Shown here in pieces: positions 23,997 to 33,256 of a stretch of DNA of 64,000 nt (its first letter is position 1; the number at the start of each line of letters is the position of its first letter). The position numbers and the translations under genes were made by a program. The notes below the pieces were generated by a model. It saw only the letters and a program-made list of their open reading frames with translations. It did not search any database and was not told where the DNA came from. Source of the stretch: Rhizorhapis suberifaciens (lineage in GTDB: Bacteria > Pseudomonadota > Alphaproteobacteria > Sphingomonadales > Sphingomonadaceae); assembly GCF_014200045.1 (NCBI RefSeq), contig NZ_JACHOV010000012.1:36204-100203 (forward strand), read 5' to 3'.

Positions 23997-24707
23997 ATGA
24001 GCCCCAAGAAACTTCGCTATTTCGTGATGGGAGTCTCGCTCCTGACATGCATGGGTTCCGCGCACGCCCAGGGCATCCCTGTGACCGACACACGCAGCTT
24101 GTTTCAGCAGCTTGAGCAGGTCCGCCAGGGCGTGTCGATACTCGCGCAAGGGGCCGACCAGCTCCAACAGGCCCGCGATCTCTATCGTGATCTCAACAAG
24201 GCGACGGATATCGGGCGGGTTGCGGATAGCCTGCGCACCGACGCCATGCGCGAACTGAACGTGTCGTCGGGCAGCCTCGATGGTTACGCTAACGGCGATC
24301 TTAACGTGATCGGCCGCCTTCGTGGTCGCTCCGATAGCGTCTTTCAGGGACTGATGGGGCAACTCTCTCCCGACGCATCGGAGAGCGCACGGGCAAGCTA
24401 TGAGACGGGTGCCCGACAGGCTGCTGTCACCGCTGGATTGGCTGGGTCCGTGGGGGATTCCGTGACGAGCCGTCGCGATGGTCTGGAGGAGCTGCGCTCG
24501 CGGCTCGGCAGCGCAAATTCGGCAGCTGAGCGGGCGGATATGAGCGCCCGCCTTCAGCTTGAGCAAGCGCAGATGACAAACGACATGATGGCCCTGCAAG
24601 CCGTTGAATTACAGCGTCGGGCCAAGGCTGAGGCCGAATATCAAAGCTATCTGACACTTCAGCAGCGCGAGAGCGCGAAATTCCGTCGGCAGATGGGCAT
24701 CGACTGA
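23997..24707 (+). CDS. virB5: VirB5-like minor pilus protein
   Basis: A 236-residue periplasmic protein with a signal peptide ending SAHAQG, long helices (RSLFQQLEQVRQGVSILAQG) and the characteristic C-terminus ESAKFRRQMGI. AAGGAGAAG precedes ATG 23997. Because of the virB4 frameshift, the upstream frame runs into this gene without a stop, but the ribosome site and signal peptide show that VirB5 is separate. The next gene overlaps at TGATG. Confidence 0.88.
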   Translation: MSPKKLRYFVMGVSLLTCMGSAHAQGIPVTDTRSLFQQLEQVRQGVSILAQGADQLQQARDLYRDLNKATDIGRVADSLRTDAMRELNVSSGSLDGYANGDLNVIGRLRGRSDSVFQGLMGQLSPDASESARASYETGARQAAVTAGLAGSVGDSVTSRRDGLEELRSRLGSANSAAERADMSARLQLEQAQMTNDMMALQAVELQRRAKAEAEYQSYLTLQQRESAKFRRQMGID

Positions 24708-25012
24708 TGCGAGCCCCACTCATCCTCTGCGGGTGTTCCATGGTGCTGTCTGCCTGCTCACCGTCTGAAAAGGCACAGACCGGCGATGGCCTTCGTTCGG
24801 ACATTCCACTCCGGACCGTCGACTTCTTCATGAAAAACGACGCCGATCGGACCGAAATGGAAGGCGTCTGTACCGCTTGGAAAGGGTCGCAGCGACCGAT
24901 CACTAGCTGGCCTGCTGTCGTAACCGAGAATTGCAACAACGCCGACACCGCTAGGTATCAACTGATCCAGAAGCGCGAGCGCGAAAAGTTCAAAAAACAA
25001 ATGGGCATCTGA
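24707..25012 (+). CDS. EexN-like entry-exclusion lipoprotein
   Basis: A 101-residue lipoprotein with a lipobox (SMVLSACS, Cys about residue 17), a short RTVDFFMKNDADR motif, a Cys pair (GVCTAWKG ... ENCNNAD) and an end (REREKFKKQMGI) like that of the neighbouring virB5. It fits the EexN family, which lies between virB5 and virB6 and blocks redundant mating. The start overlaps the virB5 stop. Confidence 0.75.
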   Translation: MRAPLILCGCSMVLSACSPSEKAQTGDGLRSDIPLRTVDFFMKNDADRTEMEGVCTAWKGSQRPITSWPAVVTENCNNADTARYQLIQKREREKFKKQMGI

Positions 25013-25035
25013 TGTCGCGATAGGGTGGAAGACCA

Positions 25036-26040
25036 ATGGATTTCCCGATCTTCGAGAACATGATGAATTCAGTGGATGGCGCCCTTGCCGGCATCATCGC
25101 GCTGTATTCCTCGGTGATCGGCATCATCTCCGGCCCCCTTCGCGTCGGCGTCACCATTTACATCATCCTACTGGGCGGCGCGATCCTCCGGGGTGCGGTC
25201 CAGTATCCTGCTCGCGAGTTCGTCTATCGCACGCTGAAGCTCGCCGCCCTCACATGGGCAGTCAGCTCACTCTATGGGGCATCGGTCGGCCTCTTCACGA
25301 TGAATGGACTGCCGGGGCAATTCGCAAATGCGCTTGGCGGTGCTGATGTTGGTGGTCTCGGCGGCTACTTCGACACGCTTCTACAAGGAGCGTTTCGCGC
25401 CATCACGAAGATCGAGGAGATTGTTCAGGCCCACACTGATGCCGCTGGTGTGAACCTGATTGGCATGCCGAATAACATCGTTGAAATCATCCTCGCTGCC
25501 TTCGCAAATTTGGTGATCCTCTTCATCGCACTATTGTCCTGCGCGCTGGGGTTCACAATCTGCGCCTTTGCGCTTTTTGCGCTCGCCCTGCTGGCCGTCG
25601 TCGGTCCTCTTTTCGTGGCCGCTCTGCTGTTCGATTCCACGCGAGGATGGTTCTTCGCATGGCTCGGCTCCGCCATCAGCTACATCATGCTAGTGGTGTT
25701 CGCGCTGCTGGTCACGCTGTTCATCTCGCAGACGACGGACACGTTCATCAATTCGATCACGAACGACGACGAAGTCCTCATCGCCGTGCTGAAAGCCCTT
25801 TCGTTCTACGTCCTGGGCTTCTTCTTCTTCCTGCAAATCCCAAGCCTCGCGTCGGGCCTGGGTGGTGGCGGCCCTGCCTTGGCAGCGCAATTCGCCAACG
25901 CCGTAACGGGCAACCTCGCCCCGATCGCTGGCCGCACCATGGCAGGCGCGCCCCTGAGCGGCGCGCGCGCCGTTGGCGCCGGTGCGCGCCGATTGGGTGG
26001 AGGCGGTGGCACCGGCGGAACGCTGACCCGGACGCGATAG
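25036..26040 (+). CDS. virB6: VirB6-like polytopic channel protein
   Basis: A 334-residue protein with several membrane helices (GIIALYSSVIGIISGPLRVG, ILFIALLSCALGFTICAFAL, VFALLVTLFISQT) and a Gly-rich cytoplasmic end. This is the VirB6/TrbL layout. The residues AVVGPLFVAALLFDSTRGWF are conserved in the family. It lies 23 bases after the exclusion gene with GATAGGGTGG upstream of ATG 25036. Confidence 0.88.
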   Translation: MDFPIFENMMNSVDGALAGIIALYSSVIGIISGPLRVGVTIYIILLGGAILRGAVQYPAREFVYRTLKLAALTWAVSSLYGASVGLFTMNGLPGQFANALGGADVGGLGGYFDTLLQGAFRAITKIEEIVQAHTDAAGVNLIGMPNNIVEIILAAFANLVILFIALLSCALGFTICAFALFALALLAVVGPLFVAALLFDSTRGWFFAWLGSAISYIMLVVFALLVTLFISQTTDTFINSITNDDEVLIAVLKALSFYVLGFFFFLQIPSLASGLGGGGPALAAQFANAVTGNLAPIAGRTMAGAPLSGARAVGAGARRLGGGGGTGGTLTRTR

Positions 26041-26050
26041 GAGTAATGTC

Positions 26051-26383
26051 ATGAAGATTGCCATGGCGCTCGCGCCACTCGCCCTGCTTTCCCTTTCGAC
26101 CCCTACGCCGGTCCTTGCCGCCAAGGAAGCCAAGGTTCCGCGATGCAACGGACAGTCGAAGCGGCCCGCCAACCCTTACGGGACCATCCTCCCTACCCTG
26201 CCCGCCCGTAATGTTCCGAGTGCGACGCCGGCAGCGCCGCCGACCAACCTCTTCCCCTCATCGTCATCGCCGGAGGCCGCTTCGCCGGCTGCACGCGACG
26301 ACAATGGCGTGCCGCCAATCAGCGCCGTCACGCCGCTTCCCCATAACAAAGCGGCCTCACGGCCCGTCTATGCGAGCTGCTGA
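26051..26383 (+). CDS. Small exported Pro-rich protein at the VirB7 position
   Basis: A 110-residue protein with a signal peptide (MKIAMALAPLALLSLSTPTP, cut near LAAKEAK) and a low-complexity Pro/Ala/Ser tail ending in YASC. It has no lipobox, so it is not a classical VirB7 lipoprotein, although its position between virB6 and virB8 is that of VirB7. It could be a divergent functional equivalent. AGGAG lies upstream of ATG 26051. Confidence 0.6.
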   Translation: MKIAMALAPLALLSLSTPTPVLAAKEAKVPRCNGQSKRPANPYGTILPTLPARNVPSATPAAPPTNLFPSSSSPEAASPAARDDNGVPPISAVTPLPHNKAASRPVYASC

Positions 26384-26385
26384 CG

Positions 26386-27078
26386 ATGGCGATCGGTGTC
26401 AAAGATAGTGCGGAGGATCTGAAGGCATATTTTGCCGAGGCCCAAAGCTGGGATCGCGAACGCATTGTGGCGGCCAACCAGTCGAAGCGATTGGCCTGGA
26501 TCGTCGCTGGTGTCGCCAGCGCTATATCGATCGTAGGCGTGGCGTCCGTGGCGATGTTGTCGCCGCTCAAGACGGTGGTGCCCTACGTCGTAACGGTCGA
26601 TCGCTCGACGGGCGCAACAGAAGTGACGCAGCAGCTTCGCGGCGACAAAACGATCACCTATGATGAGGCGGTCCGCAAATACTTCCTCGCCAACTATGTG
26701 AGGGCGCGCGAGGGCTGGATTCCGCAAGCGCGCCAGGAGTACTTCAACCAGGTTCTCGCGCTATCGGCGCCGGAGGAACAACGGCGGTGGATCACCTTCT
26801 ACAAGAAGGACAACCCGGACTCCCCGCAAAACCAGCTCACCGCGAGCGACACGGTGTTCGTCAGCGTGAGGGCTGTCGCCTTCATCTCGCCCAACGTCGC
26901 ACAGGTTCGTTTCACCAAGCGGCTTGAACGCGATGGGCAGGCCACTGAAACCCCTGCCATCGCGACAATCACGTTCGATGTGCTGTCCAAGCCGGAATCG
27001 GAAGCGGGGCGCTACGCCAATCCACTCGGCTTTCAGGTCAAATCCTATCGCGCGGATGTGGAGATAGGTGGAAAATGA
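26386..27078 (+). CDS. virB8: VirB8-like bitopic assembly factor
   Basis: A 230-residue protein with a short cytoplasmic part (AYFAEAQSWDRERI), one membrane helix (IVAGVASAISIVGVASVAML) and the periplasmic VirB8 domain (VVPYVVTVDRSTGATEV, AVRKYFLANYVRAREGW, PLGFQVKSYRAD). It starts two bases after the previous stop and overlaps virB9 by ATGA. It appears intact. Confidence 0.92.
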   Translation: MAIGVKDSAEDLKAYFAEAQSWDRERIVAANQSKRLAWIVAGVASAISIVGVASVAMLSPLKTVVPYVVTVDRSTGATEVTQQLRGDKTITYDEAVRKYFLANYVRAREGWIPQARQEYFNQVLALSAPEEQRRWITFYKKDNPDSPQNQLTASDTVFVSVRAVAFISPNVAQVRFTKRLERDGQATETPAIATITFDVLSKPESEAGRYANPLGFQVKSYRADVEIGGK

Positions 27079-27920
27079 AACAGCTCCTCATGCTTTCGGC
27101 CGCGATCCTGGCCGCTGCGCTGCCCGGCCAAGCCAGCGCCGAAAATACGCCCCGCCCCGTCACCGCCGATCATCGCGTGCGAGAGGTCAACTATAGCGAT
27201 CAGAACGTCATTGCGATCCGGAGCGCATTCAGGACTGCGACCCAGATCGAGTTCGCGCAAGGTGAGGTCATCAAGTTCGTCGCGATGGGCGATACCGTCT
27301 CGTGGGAGGTCGCGCCGGCTGAAAATTCGCTCTTCATCAAGCCGCGTGAACGTGCTGGGGGGACCAATCTCATCGTCGTAACCGATTATGCCGGCCAGAA
27401 GCGAAACTACACCTTTGCCTTGTCCGCCGTTGCCAATTCGCGGGTCGCCCAAACCTACTTCAAGGTCCGTGTGCGGTATCCAGAACAAGAGGCCGCCGCG
27501 CTCCGTGAGGCTGCTGCTCGCCGCCAGCTCGCACACGTGCTTGCGCAGCAGAACGGCGCCATAAAGGCCGCCCTGGATCTCGGCGTGTTGGAGGGCACCC
27601 GCAATCTCAACTACACCGTGCAGGGGGCATCTGCCATTCAACCCTCCGAAGTCACCGATAACGGACAGTTCACCGTCCTGCGCTTCCCCAACCAGCGCGA
27701 AATCCCCGCCATCTTCACGGTGAATCCTGACGGCAGCGAGGCCACGGCTTCCTTTGATGTGCGTGACGAATTCGTCGTCATCCATGGCGTGTTCCGCGAA
27801 TTGCGGCTGCGCCGAGGCAAGGTGGTGCTGTGCATCTACAACGACAATCCGAGCTTCTACGGCCGCGATCCCAAGACGGATACCGCCTCGGAAGTGGTTG
27901 GGCGGCAGACGGAGAATTGA
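27075..27920 (+). CDS. virB9: VirB9-like outer-membrane core protein
   Basis: A 281-residue exported protein (signal peptide ending GQASAENTP). The VirB9/CagX pattern includes FAQGEVIKFVAMGDTVSWEV, NLIVVTDYAGQKRNYTF and the C-terminal domain around LRLRRGKVVLCIYNDNPS. It forms the outer-membrane core with VirB10. The start overlaps the virB8 stop. Confidence 0.92.
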   Translation: MKQLLMLSAAILAAALPGQASAENTPRPVTADHRVREVNYSDQNVIAIRSAFRTATQIEFAQGEVIKFVAMGDTVSWEVAPAENSLFIKPRERAGGTNLIVVTDYAGQKRNYTFALSAVANSRVAQTYFKVRVRYPEQEAAALREAAARRQLAHVLAQQNGAIKAALDLGVLEGTRNLNYTVQGASAIQPSEVTDNGQFTVLRFPNQREIPAIFTVNPDGSEATASFDVRDEFVVIHGVFRELRLRRGKVVLCIYNDNPSFYGRDPKTDTASEVVGRQTEN

Positions 27921-27921
27921 T

Positions 27922-29118
27922 GTGAGCGACAAGAGATTCGACGTCGACGCCACGCCGGACATGAACGAAATCGACCGCGAAGCACCCGCGGTCGATCGGC
28001 CGAACCGCATTCCTTCCCTCAAATCCTTCCAGTGGGACACGAAGAAGATGATCGTGGCGGGCGCGCTGGGCGGCTCCCTCCTCTTTGCTGCCCTCACGAT
28101 CGCTGCCGGTGTCGGTGGCAACAATAAGATGCCGGAGGTCAAACCGAAGCCGCCCGCTCCGGAAGTACCCTATGATCCCAAGACCGTGATCGCTCCGACG
28201 CTCCAATCAGCGCTGCAAGACCCCAACGCACCGGTGCAGCTTGCCGGTGAACAGGTGCCTCCGATAGGGCCAGGTGGTGCCGGAACTGGCGGAGGGCAAT
28301 CGGCCGAAATGACCGCAGCCCAACGCCGCGCTGCCGAAGCCCAAGAGTTGCGGGACTCCGCGCGCCGTTCCACCCTTGTCGCCTATAATGGCACGTCGGG
28401 CCTACAGGCTGCCGCTGGCCGTGTCGGCGGTCTTGGGGAAGAGGCGCCGCCGACAGCCGCCCCCGATGGAAGATCGAGCGAAGCCACCCCGCTGGATGAA
28501 CTCAAGCGGACGTCGGCGATCGGGCGCACCAGCGCCCGCATGATTGGCGACCGCAATTATCTCGTCACCGCTGGCTCGATCATTCCCTGCACGCTTCAGA
28601 CCGCCATGGACAGCAGCGTGCCCGGCTATGCGACCTGCATCGTTCCCCGCGACATCTATTCCGACAACGGCCGTGTCGTTTTGCTGGAGAAGGGTACAAA
28701 GGTTTTTGGCGAATATCAGGGCGGGTTGAACCGGGGCCAATACCGGCTGTTTGCGATGTGGAGCCGCGCCGTGACTCCACGCGGGGTGTCGATCGACATC
28801 GCGTCGCCCGCATCCGACAGCCTCGGCCGTGCCGGCATTGGCGGCAAGGTAGATCGGTTCTTCTGGGATCGGTTCGGCTCCGCGCTGCTTTTCAGCGTGC
28901 TGGAGGATGGAGCCTATGTCGCGTCCACGGCTGTCGGCAGCGCCGGCAACAACGTGGCGCGCGTCCCTTCGGATTCCGCCTCGACCATCCTTCAAGACAC
29001 ACAACATATAAAGCCCGTCCTTCGCGTCGCCCAAGGCACCGATCTCGCCATCACCGTGGCGCAGGATTTCGACTTCTCCCATGTTTACGGATTGGGCCTA
29101 AAGGGAGCGGACCAATGA
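27922..29118 (+). CDS. virB10: VirB10-like core energy-transducing protein
   Basis: A 398-residue protein with a cytoplasmic N-terminus, one membrane helix (IVAGALGGSLLFAALTIAAG), a Pro-rich periplasmic linker and the TrbI/VirB10 domain (YLVTAGSIIPCTLQTAMDSS, GTKVFGEYQGG, FWDRFGSALLFS, ITVAQDFDFS). The start is GTG 27922, one base after the virB9 stop, with GGAGAA upstream. Longer frames from 27754 lie inside virB9 and are not used. It overlaps virB11 by ATGA. Confidence 0.92.
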   Translation: MSDKRFDVDATPDMNEIDREAPAVDRPNRIPSLKSFQWDTKKMIVAGALGGSLLFAALTIAAGVGGNNKMPEVKPKPPAPEVPYDPKTVIAPTLQSALQDPNAPVQLAGEQVPPIGPGGAGTGGGQSAEMTAAQRRAAEAQELRDSARRSTLVAYNGTSGLQAAAGRVGGLGEEAPPTAAPDGRSSEATPLDELKRTSAIGRTSARMIGDRNYLVTAGSIIPCTLQTAMDSSVPGYATCIVPRDIYSDNGRVVLLEKGTKVFGEYQGGLNRGQYRLFAMWSRAVTPRGVSIDIASPASDSLGRAGIGGKVDRFFWDRFGSALLFSVLEDGAYVASTAVGSAGNNVARVPSDSASTILQDTQHIKPVLRVAQGTDLAITVAQDFDFSHVYGLGLKGADQ

Positions 29119-30128
29119 CGGTCACGGCCTTTCGCAACACCGCTGTCCTGGACGATGCGATGCAACCCCTTCGCAAATATCTCGATGATGAGGAGGTGAC
29201 GGAGGTCGTCATAAACCAGCCCCTTGAGGTGGCGGTGGAACGGAAGGGCGGTTGGACCTGGGCCGTCGAAGAAGAGCTGACCCTACCCCGCCTCAACATA
29301 TTGGCGACGGCCGCAGCGGCGTTCACCTCGCAGGATGTCACGCGCGAAAACCCGATCTGCTCCACGATCTTCCCGACGGGCGAGCGCGTCCAGATTGTCG
29401 CCCCTCCCGTCGCGCCCGATGGAACGGTATCCATCACGATCCGCAAGCCCTCTTGCCGGACGATGACGATGGGGGACTTTCACGCCAGCGGCCTCTTCAC
29501 GGAAACGAAAGTTGCGGCGCGGGGCATGACCGAAACTGAAGATCGGCTGCTCGCCCTGCTGGGCGAGGGGCGTCACGTTGAGTTTTTCGAGCTGGCGGTG
29601 CGCAGCCGTCTCAACATCCTGATCTCAGGGGCAACTGGATCGGGCAAAACGACATTGGCGAAAGGCCTGATCCAACTCATTCCAGTAGATGAGCGGCTGC
29701 TGACAATCGAGGACACCCGCGAACTGGTCGTCCCACACCGCAATGTCGTCCATATGACCTACAGCAAGGACGGCCAGGGAACCGCCAAGGTGACGGCCAA
29801 GGAATTACTCGAGAGCGCATTGCGTATGCGCCCTGATCGCATCCTGTTGCAGGAGCTGCGCGACGGCACCGCCTTCTTCTACCTGCGCAACGTCAACAGC
29901 GGCCATCCCGGCTCAATCACGACAATCCATGCCGCTTCGGCGGAGCTCGCGTTCGATCAGCTCACCTTGCTCGTCAAGGAGAGCGAGGGCGGCGCTGATC
30001 TCGGGCGCGATGACATTCGCTCGCTGCTCAAAATCCTCGTGGATGTCGTGGTGCAGATGAAGAAGGTCCAGGGCAAGTTTCGCGTCACGGAGATCTACTA
30101 TGACCCTGCAGGGCGGCACGCAGCCTAG
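29115..30128 (+). CDS. virB11: VirB11-like traffic ATPase
   Basis: A 337-residue hexameric secretion ATPase with Walker A GATGSGKTT (about residue 172), LLTIEDTRELV, MRPDRILLQELRDGTAFFYL (Walker B) and the His box GHPGSITTIHA. The N-terminal domain begins FRNTAVLDDAMQPLRKYLDD. ATG 29115 lies in the virB10 stop overlap. The end overlaps virD4 by 29 bases. It looks intact. Confidence 0.93.
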   Translation: MTVTAFRNTAVLDDAMQPLRKYLDDEEVTEVVINQPLEVAVERKGGWTWAVEEELTLPRLNILATAAAAFTSQDVTRENPICSTIFPTGERVQIVAPPVAPDGTVSITIRKPSCRTMTMGDFHASGLFTETKVAARGMTETEDRLLALLGEGRHVEFFELAVRSRLNILISGATGSGKTTLAKGLIQLIPVDERLLTIEDTRELVVPHRNVVHMTYSKDGQGTAKVTAKELLESALRMRPDRILLQELRDGTAFFYLRNVNSGHPGSITTIHAASAELAFDQLTLLVKESEGGADLGRDDIRSLLKILVDVVVQMKKVQGKFRVTEIYYDPAGRHAA

Positions 30129-31920
30129 TCTTGGACTGACGCTGGCGCTCGGCTTGCCCGTAGCGCTTGTCCTCCTGTGCCTCACCGGCTCGATCGTCGC
30201 ATGGTTCGTCCTGGGCCTTCCGGCATCGGCCTACGACCCGATGAAGATGCCGGCATTCTTCTGGTATTATCGCGGTGATCCAGTCGTGCTGAAGGCGATG
30301 GCCGCCGGTCTCGCCGCCGGATCGCTCCTATCTGGCCTGCTGCTGTTCTGGTTTGTTACGCGCGAGCCGCCGCTGCACGGTGCCGCGCGCTTCGCCAAGG
30401 AAGGCGAAATCCGGCGCAACGGCTTCAGGGGGGATGAGGGGATCGTCCTTGGCAAGAAATCAGGACGCTTCCTGATCTTTGAAGGCAATGAGCATTGCAT
30501 CGTGGAAGCTCCGACCCGCTCCGGAAAGGGCGTGGGCATCGTCATTCCCAACCTGTTGAGCTGGACTGGCTCCACGGTCGTCCTCGATGTGAAGCGGGAG
30601 AACTATGAGGCCACGGCGGGGTTTCGTGCCAAGCACGGCCAAGCCGTGTTCCTGTTCAACCCGACCGACCCGGAAGGCCGAACCGCGCGCTATAATCCGC
30701 TGGCCTATATCGACAGGACCGATGCCGACCAGGCCATAATCGAGCTTCAGAAGATCGCGACGATGCTGTTCGTTCCGCCTGAGCGGGGCGAGCCGTTCTG
30801 GACCGATTCTGCGAGAACCGCTTTTGTAGGCGTGGGTGCCTATCTCGCCCAATCCGATGCGCCCTTCACCATCGGCGCAATCTACCGGTTGATGACCACC
30901 GGCGATACGCGGGGATATTTCCGCAAGGTGCTGGATGATCGGTCGCTTGTCCTTTCGACGGGGTGCCGCAATGCCCTGGCCGACTTCACATCGGGCGCGG
31001 ACAACACATTTTCCGGCATCGTCCAAACCGTCACCTCCAAGCTGAGCCTATGGCTCAATCCGCGCGTCGATGCCGCGACGGAGGAAAGCGATTTCGATCT
31101 GCGCGAGCTGCGTATGCGGCCGATGTCTGTCTATCTCGGCGTCTCGCCCGACGAACTGGACCGTGTGGCGCCGCTTTACAATCTCCTGTTCCAGCAGCTC
31201 ATCGATCTTAACGTGCGCGACCTTCCCGACTTGTCCACGCCGATCAAGGTGCTGGTCCTGCTCGATGAGTTTGCCCGCCTCGGCCGCGCCCAGGTGATCG
31301 CAGGCGCGTTCTCCTATGTGGCGGGCTACGGAATCCGGTTACTTCCCGTGATCCAGTCGCGGTCGCAGCTCCGTGCCGTCTATGGTGAGCATGTCGCTGA
31401 CGAAATCGTGTCGAATTGCGGCGTCGAAGTCGCCTTCACGCCGAAGGAACTGAGGGTCGCGAACGAGCTATCCGAGCGGATCGGCTATATCGGCCAGGAG
31501 GCCGTCACCCGTTCGCTGACGATCCATGGCATTCTTGCCAACCGCTCCAAATCGATGTCCGATCACCGTCGCGCGCTTCTGCTCCCGCAAGAGCTGATGC
31601 AGTTTCCCGCGGACGAGCTGTTGTTGCTGCGCGGAGGGATGCCCCCCATCCGGGGTGACAAGATCCGCTACTATGCCGACAGCCATTTTACGCGCCGGGC
31701 CGCGCCGGCGCCGATCGTCGCGCCGATACCTCGGCGCATTCGGGAGGATGAAGAGCTTCCTCCCTGCGTGCTGCCTGACGCCGACCAGCTCGCAAACCCA
31801 GACCCCGAAACCTTCGCCATGGATTGCGTCGTCATCTCGGAGTTTGAGGACATTCTGGTCGACGTCGAGGCAGATCAACGCGGCCACGAGCGCGTGGGCG
31901 TGATTGAACAGGAGCGATAA
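30100..31920 (+). CDS. virD4: VirD4-like type IV coupling protein
   Basis: A 606-residue coupling ATPase with two N-terminal membrane helices, then GAARFAKEGEIRRNGF, Walker A (APTRSGKGVGIVIPNLL, about residue 137), YNPLAYIDR, VLVLLDEFARLGR (Walker B) and a conserved region GIRLLPVIQSRSQLRAVYG. It would bring the relaxase-bound DNA to the channel. It starts inside virB11 and ends directly at the LPD7 gene (TAA followed by ATG). It appears complete. Confidence 0.93.
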   Translation: MTLQGGTQPSLGLTLALGLPVALVLLCLTGSIVAWFVLGLPASAYDPMKMPAFFWYYRGDPVVLKAMAAGLAAGSLLSGLLLFWFVTREPPLHGAARFAKEGEIRRNGFRGDEGIVLGKKSGRFLIFEGNEHCIVEAPTRSGKGVGIVIPNLLSWTGSTVVLDVKRENYEATAGFRAKHGQAVFLFNPTDPEGRTARYNPLAYIDRTDADQAIIELQKIATMLFVPPERGEPFWTDSARTAFVGVGAYLAQSDAPFTIGAIYRLMTTGDTRGYFRKVLDDRSLVLSTGCRNALADFTSGADNTFSGIVQTVTSKLSLWLNPRVDAATEESDFDLRELRMRPMSVYLGVSPDELDRVAPLYNLLFQQLIDLNVRDLPDLSTPIKVLVLLDEFARLGRAQVIAGAFSYVAGYGIRLLPVIQSRSQLRAVYGEHVADEIVSNCGVEVAFTPKELRVANELSERIGYIGQEAVTRSLTIHGILANRSKSMSDHRRALLLPQELMQFPADELLLLRGGMPPIRGDKIRYYADSHFTRRAAPAPIVAPIPRRIREDEELPPCVLPDADQLANPDPETFAMDCVVISEFEDILVDVEADQRGHERVGVIEQER

Positions 31921-32700
31921 ATGACTGAAAACCTCAACCCTCCCGACCCGCGCGAGGAAGCGCCCCGGAAGCGTCCCGGCGTGGAAATGCCCGAAGAGCT
32001 GGAATCCCGCTTTCTGCGTGTGGGAAACAAGCTCTATCGCAGCGCCCATGATAAAACGCCGGTCGCGACGATATCGCACGACCGCATCAAGGCACGCGAT
32101 GCCAGCGCCCTCCCCGATCTGGTGCGGCTCGCCAAGGCGAATGGCTGGACCTCTCTCAAGATCAACGGCGATGCCGATTTCAAGCGGGCTGCGTATTTGG
32201 CGGCCGCCGCACAGGGCATCACCATCGAGGGCTATAAGCCGGATGCCAAGACGCGGGCAGCGGCCAAACGGGACCAGGCACGGCAGCCCAGGTCGACCGC
32301 CGCACGCACTCAGACCCGTCAGGCCGATGACGTGGAGAAACGGCAGCGCACCCCACGAACCCCGAACCAAGTTCGTGACAATAAGGAAAAGCCCGATCTG
32401 CGCCTTGATCTGGCCGAGCGCTTTCGCCGTCAGTCCCATAGCGAAAATGCCAAAGACCCGGACCTGCGCCGTGCACAGAGCCATGTCGCGCATGCCATAA
32501 CGATCGCGAGCTCACGCTTCCCGCAAAATAGTGAGCGGCAAAAGGCGTTCGTTGACCGGCGGAAGGAAGAAGTTGCAGGTAGGATCGGAAGGGGAGAGCG
32601 TATCGCCGGCGTGCGGATTCTCCAGCAACAGGACGAGCGCATCATCGAGATGCAGCAAACCCAGATCTTGCAATATCAGCGATCACCGAGCGGTCGCTAA
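31921..32700 (+). CDS. LPD7-domain protein (TraI-like accessory part)
   Basis: A 259-residue protein. Residues about 25-105 (RFLRVGNKLYRSAHDKTPVA, then LVRLAKANGWTSLKINGDAD, FKRAAYLAAAAQGITIEGYK) match the LPD7 domain normally found at the end of large TraI relaxases. The rest is basic, charged and coiled. It is a free-standing gene right after virD4, while the short relaxase lies at 62574-63662 on the other strand, so the usual single large protein is split here. The start follows the virD4 stop with no gap. Confidence 0.8.
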   Translation: MTENLNPPDPREEAPRKRPGVEMPEELESRFLRVGNKLYRSAHDKTPVATISHDRIKARDASALPDLVRLAKANGWTSLKINGDADFKRAAYLAAAAQGITIEGYKPDAKTRAAAKRDQARQPRSTAARTQTRQADDVEKRQRTPRTPNQVRDNKEKPDLRLDLAERFRRQSHSENAKDPDLRRAQSHVAHAITIASSRFPQNSERQKAFVDRRKEEVAGRIGRGERIAGVRILQQQDERIIEMQQTQILQYQRSPSGR

Positions 32701-32711
32701 GGATCGTACGT

Positions 32712-33048
32712 TTACAGCTCCCTTGCTTGGCGGCTTTTTGCATCACACCGGGCGTGGAGCTGTTGCTGAAGCCGCCGCGCGATCAACCAAGCGCCTCGGT
32801 TTTCTGAGCCCCCTTTTATGCCGACGGCACAATGATGTGCCCGGATGAGGGTGCTATCGATCATCTCGGTGGACGCGCTCAGGCGGCAGCAGCGTACCGA
32901 TGGCGTCCCATTCCTCGTCGGATAGCCCAATCCGCCAGTCCAGTGCCAACCTTTGGCCTGCCGGCAAGCCGGGCAAACGACTGCAGCTCCAAACTTGCCC
33001 GCTCAACCTCCGGGACCAAACATCTAATAAACGGCCCTTCGGATCCAT
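32712..33048 (-). mobile_element. IS5-family transposase remnant
   Basis: Two minus-strand fragments of one transposase. The N-terminal piece has LSDEEWDAIGTLLPPER. It is joined, after an internal deletion and frame change near 32870, to a piece with MIDSTLIRAHHCAVGIKGGS and LHARCDAKSR, all typical of the IS427 group of the IS5 family. The catalytic C-terminal half is absent. I could not delimit terminal repeats. It lies between the transfer genes and the RTX cargo and may mark the entry point of the cargo. Confidence 0.7.
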
Positions 33049-33223
33049 GGGTTCGTTGCCGTCATAATACGTCTCCGAACATCAACCACAGCAGCGCCAT
33101 CCAGGCCATCAGGCCAAGGATGCCGACGATAATGGCTGCCTTGTTTCGGATTGCATCGACAAATCCGACTGGCTCTTGTTCATTGTCGTCCAACATTCCT
33201 GTTTGCGGGTATCGGGATCGCCA

Positions 33224-33253
33224 CAAAAAACAAAGCAAAATCCCGTTCGGGAT
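33224..33253 (-). terminator. Rho-independent terminator after the acyltransferase gene
   Basis: On the minus strand, ATCCC-GAAC-GGGAT forms a short tetraloop stem followed by TTTTGCTTTGTTTTTT. It begins four bases after the stop of the HlyC-like gene, so it closes the RTX transcription unit. Confidence 0.7.
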
Positions 33254-33256
33254 GGG

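Noticed and set aside
22866..24707. VirB4-VirB5 fusion protein
   Set aside because: VirB5 has its own ribosome site and signal peptide, and the natural virB4 stop is present at 23981 in the other frame. The continuous frame results from a deletion.
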